DNA of 5,915 bases from an uncultured Eubacteriales bacterium (GTDB taxonomy: Bacteria; Bacillota; Clostridia; Eubacteriales; Anaerofustaceae). The stretch covers positions 1-5,915 of the forward strand of contig CADBPP010000185.1 in the NCBI GenBank assembly GCA_902796565.1, given 5' to 3'. Below the pieces are notes generated by a model that did not search any database, was not told the DNA's origin, and worked only from the letters and a program-made list of their open reading frames with translations. Shown here piece after piece: positions 1 to 5,915 of this stretch (positions are counted from its first letter, which is position 1; the number at the start of each line of letters is the position of its first letter). A program made the position numbers and the translations under genes.

Positions 1-29
1 TCCGGCAGCTCTTTATTGAGCCGGGCGTA

Positions 30-38
30 TGATATAAT
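30..38 (+). promoter_or_regulatory. Extended -10 promoter for mutS
   Basis: The sequence TGATATAAT is a perfect extended -10 element (TGn followed by TATAAT at 33-38) for the housekeeping sigma factor. A start site about seven bases downstream (near 45) would leave a leader of about 20 bases with the mutS ribosome binding site inside it. No good -35 box lies at the standard 16-18 base spacing (the bases there are close to TCTTTA), which fits a promoter that relies on the extended -10. It probably drives the whole mutS-mutL-miaA block, although read-through from an upstream gene outside the window is also possible. The match is seen directly; activity is inferred. Confidence 0.6.
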
Positions 39-50
39 GAAAGGTCGAAA

Positions 51-56
51 GAGAGG
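51..56 (+). promoter_or_regulatory. Ribosome binding site of mutS
   Basis: GAGAGG lies eight bases before the ATG at 65, a normal spacing. It settles the mutS start, because the same frame upstream is closed by stop codons at 35-37 and 38-40. Confidence 0.75.
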
Positions 57-64
57 AATTCACG

Positions 65-2683
65 ATGCCACTTTCACCAATGATGCAGCATTATCTCAAG
101 ATACATGAAGAGGTGCCTGACGCATTTCTGTTCTACCGTCTCGGGGACTTCTACGAGATGTTCTTCGACGACGCCATCAAGGCGTCGAAGCTGCTGGATC
201 TTACCCTCACCGGAAGGGACTGCGGCCTGGAGGAACGCGCTCCCATGTGCGGCGTGCCCTACCACGCGGTGGACAGCTATATCGCCCGTCTGGTGGACAA
301 GGGCTTCAAGGTCGCCATCTGCGAACAGATGGAGGACCCCCGTTTCGCCAAGGGCCTTGTGGAAAGACAGATCACCCGCATCATAACCAGCGGCACCGTG
401 ACCGACGTCGGTTCCCTCGCTGACGACTGCAACAATTACATAATGAGCGTGTATTACAACAAGGTGTCCCTCGCCTGCGTATACTGCGACATAACGACGG
501 GGGAGATCACCCTTAACGTCATCACCGGGGACGACATAGAGGAGCGATTCTACAACATCCTCTCAGGCGTGAAGCCTTCCGAGATCCTGGTGAATCCCGT
601 GCTGTACCAGTCAACCGACGTGAAGGAAAGAGGAGAAGCCCTCTCGGGAAGGCTCTTCACTCCCATGGCCTCCGGATACTATGCCCAGGCAAAGTGCGAG
701 AAGCTCATCCTTGACCAGTTCAGGGTCTATGCCCTCGACGCCCTGGGGCTCTCGGCGAACGATGAATCCGTTAAGGCCCTGGGCACTCTTATCGCGTACC
801 TTAAGGAGACCCAGCGCAGCGATCTCTCCCACATAGACCAGCTGAGGATAGTCAGCGACACGTCCTCCATGCACATCGATCCGGCCACCAGGAGGAACCT
901 GGAGCTGACGGAGACCATGAGGAGCGCTTCAAAGAAGGGCTCTCTGCTCTGGGTCCTGGACAAGACCGTCACCGCCGTGGGCGGGCGCACTTTGAGAAAG
1001 TGGCTGAACGAGCCCCTGGTGGACAGGGGAGCCATAGAGGAGCGGCTCGACGCGGTGGACGTCCTTTTCTCCGACCCTGTGATGCTCGAGGACGTCATGT
1101 ACTACCTCAGGCAGACATCGGACATCCAGAGGCTCTGTTCCCGTCTGAATTACAGGACGGTGAACGGACGGGACCTTCTGTCCCTGAAGAACACCCTGGA
1201 CAAAATGCCCATGGTAAAGGATATCCTCGCTTCAGCCCCCGTAAAGCTCATCAGGACTGTCCTCGACAGCATAGATCCCCTGGACGGCGTGAGGGAGCTC
1301 ATCGGACGGGCCATCAACGAGGAATGCACCGTAAACATCAAGGACGGAAACACCTTCAAAGAGGGCTACAGCGAGAAGGCCGACGAGATCCGTTCCTTCA
1401 GGACCAATTCCAGGGACATCCTGGCAAAGCTGGAGGCGAAGGAAAAGGAAGAGACCGGCATCAAGAACCTCAAGATCAAGTACAACAAGGTCTTCGGATA
1501 TTACTTCGAGGTCTCGAAGGGACAGCTGGATCTGGTGCCGGATCATTTCATAAGAAAACAGACCCTGGTGAACGCCGAAAGGTTCTATACCGAGGAACTC
1601 AAGGACATAGAGACGAGGCTCATGAGCGCCCAGGAGGAGCTGGAGGAGATCGAGACAGAGCTTTTCGATCAGATAGTGGATCACATCATGCAGTATGTGA
1701 AAAGCCTTCAGAAGACCGCTGAAGCGGTGGGGATACTCGACAGCCTGTGCTCGCTGGCCTACGTCAGTTCCAGCAGCCGCTATGTGAGGCCCGAGATAAA
1801 TGATGAGGGCATCATTGACGTCAGGGATTCCCGCCATCCGGTGGTGGAGCTGCTCAGCGAGACGAACCGGTTCATCCCCAACGACATATATCTTGACATG
1901 GGCGCGAACAGGATGAGCATCATCACCGGCCCCAACATGGCCGGAAAGTCCACATACATCCGCCAGACTGCCCTTCTGTCCATAATGTTCCAGATCGGCT
2001 GCTTCGTTCCTGCCTCAAAGGCGAACATGTGCGTGGTGGACAGGGTGTTCACCCGTGTGGGCGCCAGCGACGACCTCTCCAGGGGCCAGAGCACCTTCAT
2101 GGTGGAGATGAGCGAGGTATCCAACATCCTCAAGCACGCCACGGCGGATTCCCTGGTCATCCTCGACGAAGTGGGAAGGGGCACCAGCACCCTGGACGGC
2201 CTTTCCATCGCAAGGGCAGTGGCCGAGCACCTCTGGGATAAGACAAAGTGCGGAGCGAAGACACTCTTCGCCACCCATTATCATGAGCTCACCCAGCTTT
2301 CCGAGACCATGGAAGGCGTGGTGAACCTGCACATAGACATTGCAGAGACGGAAAACGGCGTGGTGTTCCTCCACAGGATAAAGCCGGGCGCGGCGGACCG
2401 CAGCTACGGCATAGAGGTCGCCCGTCTCGCCGGACTGCCGGAGGACGTCATCGCCAGGAGCGAACAGATCCTCACCGAACTGGAATCGGGGGAGGGAACC
2501 GCGAAAAAGACCGCAGCGAAAAAGAGCAGGAGCACAAGAAAAGACGAGGCAGCGGGAGGGATGAGCCTTTTCAATTACGTGCAGAACAACGTCACGGAAC
2601 AGATAAGGAACCTTCCTCTCGAATCCATGACGCCCATGGAGGTGTTCTCGTTCATAGCCAAGCTCAAGGAGGAGATAAAGTAA
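65..2683 (+). CDS. mutS: DNA mismatch repair protein MutS
   Basis: MutS is the mismatch-recognition ATPase that starts DNA mismatch repair: a dimer clamps DNA, binds the mispair, exchanges ADP for ATP and recruits MutL. The 872 aa length is normal for bacterial MutS. The N-terminal domain has the mismatch-reading Phe-x-Glu within GDFYEMF (Phe29, Glu31). The connector and lever regions follow, and the DNA-clamp region contains YNKVFGYYFEV (about 473-483). The ATPase domain has Walker A GPNMAGKST (622-630, Lys628), the signature region GASDDLSRGQSTFM (666-679), Walker B ILDE ending in Asp701-Glu702, and the ATHYHEL histidine (His738). A Lys/Arg-rich linker (about 815-830) precedes MSLF (833-836), a likely beta-clamp contact, and a short C-terminal helical tail with the usual MTPMEV-type sequence. 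The ATG at 65 is chosen for its ribosome binding site and for the stops upstream. The stop abuts the mutL start. All catalytic residues appear intact. Confidence 0.98.
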   Translation: MPLSPMMQHYLKIHEEVPDAFLFYRLGDFYEMFFDDAIKASKLLDLTLTGRDCGLEERAPMCGVPYHAVDSYIARLVDKGFKVAICEQMEDPRFAKGLVERQITRIITSGTVTDVGSLADDCNNYIMSVYYNKVSLACVYCDITTGEITLNVITGDDIEERFYNILSGVKPSEILVNPVLYQSTDVKERGEALSGRLFTPMASGYYAQAKCEKLILDQFRVYALDALGLSANDESVKALGTLIAYLKETQRSDLSHIDQLRIVSDTSSMHIDPATRRNLELTETMRSASKKGSLLWVLDKTVTAVGGRTLRKWLNEPLVDRGAIEERLDAVDVLFSDPVMLEDVMYYLRQTSDIQRLCSRLNYRTVNGRDLLSLKNTLDKMPMVKDILASAPVKLIRTVLDSIDPLDGVRELIGRAINEECTVNIKDGNTFKEGYSEKADEIRSFRTNSRDILAKLEAKEKEETGIKNLKIKYNKVFGYYFEVSKGQLDLVPDHFIRKQTLVNAERFYTEELKDIETRLMSAQEELEEIETELFDQIVDHIMQYVKSLQKTAEAVGILDSLCSLAYVSSSSRYVRPEINDEGIIDVRDSRHPVVELLSETNRFIPNDIYLDMGANRMSIITGPNMAGKSTYIRQTALLSIMFQIGCFVPASKANMCVVDRVFTRVGASDDLSRGQSTFMVEMSEVSNILKHATADSLVILDEVGRGTSTLDGLSIARAVAEHLWDKTKCGAKTLFATHYHELTQLSETMEGVVNLHIDIAETENGVVFLHRIKPGAADRSYGIEVARLAGLPEDVIARSEQILTELESGEGTAKKTAAKKSRSTRKDEAAGGMSLFNYVQNNVTEQIRNLPLESMTPMEVFSFIAKLKEEIK
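2666..2672 (+). promoter_or_regulatory. Ribosome binding site of mutL, inside the mutS end
   Basis: AAGGAGG is a near-perfect anti-16S match within the final Lys-Glu-Glu codons of mutS, 11 bases before the mutL ATG. The mutS stop TAA (2681-2683) directly touches that ATG. Ribosomes finishing mutS therefore pass over the mutL initiation site, which favours coupled synthesis of the two partners. The match is seen; the coupling is inferred. Confidence 0.8.
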
Positions 2684-4558
2684 ATGGGAGTGATCAGACT
2701 TCTTCCCAAGGAGACCATAGACAAGATAGCCGCCGGCGAAGTGGTGGTAAACGCCTCATCCGTCATCAAGGAGCTGGCGGAAAACTCCATCGATGCCGGA
2801 GCGAAGCATATCTACATCCTTACGAAAGCCGGAGGAAAAAAGCTCATCCGGGTGATCGACGACGGCTGCGGGATGCTCCGGGAGGACCTGCCCCTGGCAT
2901 TCACCCGCAACGCCACCAGCAAGATCTACGACGACATCTCCGCCATATCCTCCCTGGGATTCCGCGGGGAGGCGCTCTCGAGCATCTCCTACGTGTCCAA
3001 TGTGACCGTCGTCACCCGCAGCGAGAAGGAGGAACTGGGCACCAGGGCGGAAGTGGTCTCCAACGAGATCGTATCCACTGAGGATATAGCATGCACCGTG
3101 GGCACCACCATCGAGGTCACGGACCTGTTCTACAACTTCCCTGCCCGCTTAAAGCATCTCGGAACGGACCAGTCGGAGAACCGTGCCATAGTGGACATCA
3201 CCTCCCGCATAGCCCTGAGCCATCCCGAGATCAGCTTCACCCTGGCATGCGACGACCGAAACATCTTTTCCACCTCCGGCAACTCAAACATGCTCTCCGC
3301 CATCAACAGCATCTTCGGCAGACGCTTCTCCGAGGGACTGATCCCTGTGGAATTCGAGAACAAGCCCCTTAAGGTGAAGGGATTCATCTCTTCCCCGAAC
3401 TTCATAGATCCGAAATCGGCCGAACGCATCCTGATCCTAAACGGCCGCTACATCCGCTCCGATGTGATCACGAAGGCCGTGGACAGCGTATACATGGATT
3501 ATTATTCCAAAACGGGAGCGGGTTACGTGCTTTTCGTGGAGCTGCCCTACCAGATGGTGGACATAAACATACATCCCGCGAAGACCACCGCCAGGTTCCT
3601 GAACGAATCCCTGGTGATCATGCTGATCCGTCAGGGCATCAGGGACCGTCTGAAGGATGCCTTCGCCCTGAAGGAAAGGGTGCCCTCCGTGAAGGACGAG
3701 GAGGAAAAGGATCCCTTTGAAAAACTGGAGGAGGCATATGTGCCTCAGGCGGAACAGACCCCCGAAAGGCCTGCTGAACACTCTTTGGGAGAAAGACCGC
3801 TTCAGCAGAGCGCCGCAAGGCCCGCTGCCGCCGAAAGAGCGGTACCGAAGGTCGTAAGCGCCCCGTCGATGCTGGATCCGGGCTCCTTCACCTCCGGGGA
3901 AGGCGCGTCCGCTCAGCAGGATGCTCCTCTCAGGGCACCGAAGCCCGAGACCCTCAGCAAGGACATCTTCCTGAAGCTGAAAAACATGCGCCACATAGGA
4001 AACGCTTTCGGTCTCTATGCCCTTATCGAGGACGCGGACACCCTGTACATCATAGATACCCACGCCGCCCACGAGAGGGTGCTCTTCGAGCGCTACCGCG
4101 ACAGTTTCCTTTCCGGAAACGTGGGTGTCCAGGAGCTGTTGGTGCCGGTGACCTGCGAACTGAGCCGCAAACAGTTCTCCGCCGCCATGGACAACGTCTC
4201 CCTCTTCGAGAGCCTCGGCTTCACCATCGAGGAATTCTCCGATTCCGGGATAATCATAAGGAGCGTCCCGGTTTTCCTGTCGGGAACAGACTGCGCAGAG
4301 AGAGTGAGGGGGATCATAGACGAGCTGCTGGAATATCCCCTGAGCGCGACGGACATCGCCAGACGAAACGACGTGATCATCAAAAGGGCATGTCACAACG
4401 CCGTAAGGGGAGCTCAGAACATCTCCTCCGGGGAGGTAGAGGAGCTTCTTCAGCAGCTGTATGAGTGCGAGATGCCCTTCACATGCCCCCACGGCAGGCC
4501 CGTGATCGGAAAGATCAGCGAAAAGTACTTCATGAAAGTATTCGAGCGGATCCAATGA
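2684..4558 (+). CDS. mutL: DNA mismatch repair protein MutL (endonuclease type)
   Basis: MutL is the GHKL ATPase that links MutS to strand incision. The N-terminal ATPase part shows IAAGEVV, catalytic Glu30 and Mg-binding Asn34 in KELAENSIDAG, DDGCG (59-63), ATSKI (77-81), GFRGEAL (92-98) and HPAK (297-300). A low-complexity linker rich in Ala, Pro, Glu and Gln (about 335-430) leads to the C-terminal dimerisation and nuclease part. That part has DTHAAHERVLFE (458-469), which fits D-x-H-A-x2-E-x4-E; a beta-clamp-binding QELLVP (483-488); an ACH segment at Cys570; and CPHGRP (601-606). These are marks of nicking MutL proteins found in bacteria without MutH. At 624 aa the length is normal. The ATG has a strong ribosome binding site and gives the expected short lead into IDKIAAGEVV. 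Several usually conserved positions differ (VNA for ERP, RNATSKI for RHATSKI, YNFPA for YNTPA, DTHA for DQHA/DMHA), but the catalytic acidic and metal-site residues I can recognise are kept. The stop overlaps the miaA start. Confidence 0.97.
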   Translation: MGVIRLLPKETIDKIAAGEVVVNASSVIKELAENSIDAGAKHIYILTKAGGKKLIRVIDDGCGMLREDLPLAFTRNATSKIYDDISAISSLGFRGEALSSISYVSNVTVVTRSEKEELGTRAEVVSNEIVSTEDIACTVGTTIEVTDLFYNFPARLKHLGTDQSENRAIVDITSRIALSHPEISFTLACDDRNIFSTSGNSNMLSAINSIFGRRFSEGLIPVEFENKPLKVKGFISSPNFIDPKSAERILILNGRYIRSDVITKAVDSVYMDYYSKTGAGYVLFVELPYQMVDINIHPAKTTARFLNESLVIMLIRQGIRDRLKDAFALKERVPSVKDEEEKDPFEKLEEAYVPQAEQTPERPAEHSLGERPLQQSAARPAAAERAVPKVVSAPSMLDPGSFTSGEGASAQQDAPLRAPKPETLSKDIFLKLKNMRHIGNAFGLYALIEDADTLYIIDTHAAHERVLFERYRDSFLSGNVGVQELLVPVTCELSRKQFSAAMDNVSLFESLGFTIEEFSDSGIIIRSVPVFLSGTDCAERVRGIIDELLEYPLSATDIARRNDVIIKRACHNAVRGAQNISSGEVEELLQQLYECEMPFTCPHGRPVIGKISEKYFMKVFERIQ

Positions 4559-5481
4559 AAAGCCTTACTGTTATAGCGGGCCCCACTGCGGTGGGAAAGA
4601 GCGCCTCATCGGTGATCGTGGCCCGGAAGTCTTCATCGGTCATCGTTTCCGCGGACGCCTACCAGTGCTACAGGAAGATGGACATAGGCACCGCGAAGAG
4701 CACTGCGGAGGAGATGGGAGGAGTGCCTCACAGAATGATCGATATCTACGAGCCGACTTCCCGCATCAGCGTCTCGGACTACGCGGCGGACGCCGTGAAG
4801 ATCCTTGACTCCCTGGGGGAGGACGAAAGCGCCGTCGTCGTGGGAGGCAGCGGCCTGTACATCGACAGCATCGTATTCTCCAGTTACTCTTTTGAGGCGG
4901 GAGAACCCAACGAGGAATACCGCAGCGAACTCAGGGATTACGCGGCTCAGAACGGAAATGAGAGGCTCTGGGAGCGTCTCAGGCAAACGGACCCCGCCTA
5001 TGCACAGATCACCCATCCCAATAACGTTAAAAGGGTCATCAGGGCCCTGGAGTTCCATCACTCCACAGGCATGAGGATGAGCGAACAGAAGAAGGAGAGG
5101 ACCTTCAGATATCCTTCGACCAGATATTTCGTTCTGGACCTGGACAGGGCTTTCCTCTATCCCAGGATAGACGAAAGGGTGGACAGGATGATGGGAGCGG
5201 GCCTTCTCGAAGAAGTCAGGAGCCTTTACGAATACTGCGGGTACGACAGGAGCCTGCCGTCCCTCAAGGCCATAGGCTACAGCGAGATCATTTCATTCCT
5301 GGAGGGGGAGATGGATCTTGATAGCGCGGTGGGACTGATAAAGCAGCACAGCCGCAATTACGCCAAGAGGCAGTACACCTGGTTCCGGGCTGACCCGCTG
5401 TGCGAATGGATCGGCCTTTCACCCCGGATGGGGCCGGAGGACATTGCGGATATCATAATTGAGAGGACAAATAATGTTTGA
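4555..5481 (+). CDS. miaA: tRNA dimethylallyltransferase MiaA
   Basis: MiaA transfers a dimethylallyl group to N6 of A37 in tRNAs that read codons starting with U, the first step toward ms2i6A. At 308 aa it has normal length. It shows the P-loop GPTAVGKS (9-16), the SADAYQCYRKMDIGTAK region with the probable general base Asp34, VPHRMIDI (57-64), GGSGLYI (97-103), NVKRVIRALE (157-166), IGYSEI (240-245) and the C-terminal YAKRQYTWFR (269-278). The ATG at 4555 is chosen because it puts the P-loop at residue 9, as in the family. An in-frame ATG at 4465 would add 30 residues that are only an alternate-frame reading of the end of mutL. The start overlaps the mutL stop as ATGA, and the upstream GAGCGGA is a poor ribosome binding site, so translation probably depends on ribosomes ending mutL. 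Mild oddities are DAYQCY where DS-x-Q-x-Y is more usual, and GGSG where GGTG is common. Confidence 0.96.
   Translation: MKSLTVIAGPTAVGKSASSVIVARKSSSVIVSADAYQCYRKMDIGTAKSTAEEMGGVPHRMIDIYEPTSRISVSDYAADAVKILDSLGEDESAVVVGGSGLYIDSIVFSSYSFEAGEPNEEYRSELRDYAAQNGNERLWERLRQTDPAYAQITHPNNVKRVIRALEFHHSTGMRMSEQKKERTFRYPSTRYFVLDLDRAFLYPRIDERVDRMMGAGLLEEVRSLYEYCGYDRSLPSLKAIGYSEIISFLEGEMDLDSAVGLIKQHSRNYAKRQYTWFRADPLCEWIGLSPRMGPEDIADIIIERTNNV
5461..5466 (+). promoter_or_regulatory. Ribosome binding site of the PLP-enzyme gene
   Basis: GAGAGG, inside the last codons of miaA, lies seven bases before the ATG at 5474. It supports that start even though it falls within miaA. Confidence 0.65.
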
Positions 5482-5915
5482 CGATAAAAGAGCATACCGG
5501 ATCATCTGCGAAGCGGAGGAGGCCCTCAGGGACATATTCAGGGAACATGACGAAAAGGCCCTCATAAACCAGCAGAGAGTCCTTTCGGCGATGCAGAAGC
5601 ACCGCCTGGCGGAAAGGCACTTCGCCTCATCCACCGGATACGGATACAATGACGAGGGAAGAGATATCACGGAAGCCATCTACGCCGACGTCTTCGGGGC
5701 AGAGAAGGCCCTGGTGAGGCCCCACATAGTTTCAGGCACCCACGCCATATGGCTGTCCCTGACGGGGCTTTTAAGGCCGGGCGACAATTTCGTTTCCGCC
5801 ACGGGAGCCCCCTATGACACGATATATTCAAACATAGGCGTGACTGACAGCTTCACCGGAATGGGGACACTGAGGGAATTCGGGATAGAGTACCGTCAGT
5901 GCGACCTTACGGAAA
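5474..5915 (+). CDS. Methionine gamma-lyase-like PLP enzyme (YnbB/aluminum resistance family), 5' part
   Basis: The first 147 codons are present and the reading frame is still open at the window edge; the family is about 410-430 aa. The N-terminal part matches the family closely: NQQRVLSAM (32-40), HF (49-50), TGYGYNDEGRD (54-64), an acidic YADVFGAEKALVRP (70-83), the hallmark VSGTHAI (86-92), LRPGD (100-104) and TGAPYDT (110-116). Members have a Cys/Met-metabolism PLP fold and are often named methionine gamma-lyase family or aluminum resistance protein, but the substrate is not firmly known, so I give no symbol. The PLP-binding lysine would lie beyond the window, so activity cannot be judged. 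The start overlaps the end of miaA by 8 bases and has its own ribosome binding site, indicating cotranscription. A ynbB-type gene just after miaA or hfq is typical of Firmicutes. The composition is like its neighbours. Confidence 0.9.
   Translation, partial: MFDDKRAYRIICEAEEALRDIFREHDEKALINQQRVLSAMQKHRLAERHFASSTGYGYNDEGRDITEAIYADVFGAEKALVRPHIVSGTHAIWLSLTGLLRPGDNFVSATGAPYDTIYSNIGVTDSFTGMGTLREFGIEYRQCDLTE

Noticed and set aside
2..24. Inverted repeat CCGGC / GCCGG with a 13-base loop, possibly a terminator of an upstream gene or an operator
   Set aside because: The stem is only 5 bp, competes with a GCTC/GAGC pairing inside it, and is not followed by a T run. It is too weak to call.
1..32. Possible tail of an upstream protein-coding gene (frame 3 is open to a TGA at 30-32; frame 2 ends at 17-19)
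   Set aside because: Fewer than ten codons are visible and neither reading can be tied to a known family, so a gene cannot be supported.
3690..3975. Low-complexity Ala/Pro/Glu/Gln stretch within mutL, considered as an insertion or repeat
   Set aside because: A variable, low-complexity linker between the ATPase and C-terminal domains is normal for MutL, and no repeated unit is visible.
4465..4554. Alternative in-frame upstream ATG for miaA, adding 30 residues
   Set aside because: The added residues are an alternate-frame reading of the mutL CPHGRP region and do not resemble MiaA N-termini. The ATG at 4555 places the P-loop at the normal position.
3437..4555. Long minus-strand open frame (372 codons) opposite mutL, and a 201-codon one opposite mutS (1232-1837)
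   Set aside because: GC-rich coding sequence commonly leaves the opposite strand open. The translations resemble no family I know, and the plus-strand genes show full family motifs across the same bases.

Overview
The window is a tightly packed, all-plus-strand housekeeping block of four genes: mutS, mutL, miaA, and the start of a PLP-dependent gene of the methionine gamma-lyase-like ("aluminum resistance", YnbB) family that runs off the right edge. The content and order match the mutS-mutL-miaA-(hfq)-ynbB neighbourhood known from many Firmicutes, particularly Clostridia. Together with strong AGGAGG-type ribosome binding sites and a MutL that carries the endonuclease motif, this points to a fairly GC-rich member of the Clostridia or a close relative. 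I cannot name a genus. Arginine is often AGG and third positions are mostly G or C throughout, so the four genes look compositionally uniform and show no sign of recent transfer.

Layout: bases 1-64 hold a consensus extended -10 promoter (TGATATAAT) and a ribosome binding site. mutS occupies 65-2683 (872 aa). mutL starts on the very next base (2684-4558, 624 aa), with its ribosome binding site inside the last mutS codons. miaA (4555-5481, 308 aa) overlaps mutL by an ATGA. The fourth gene starts at 5474, inside the end of miaA, and is still open at 5915. There is no intergenic space, terminator, RNA gene, mobile element, repeat array or CRISPR in the window, so the block reads as one transcription unit continuing to the right.

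Functionally, MutS finds mismatches and recruits MutL. This MutL has the D-x-H-A-x2-E-x4-E nickase motif, a clamp-binding QELLVP and a CPHGRP metal-site motif, so repair should be of the MutH-independent, clamp-directed type. MiaA prenylates A37 of tRNAs reading codons that begin with U. The role of the PLP enzyme is not established.

I found no clearly new system. The points worth a second look are modest: MutL departs from the usual residues at several conserved positions, hfq is absent from its usual slot between miaA and the ynbB-like gene, and the genes are linked by overlapping starts and stops.
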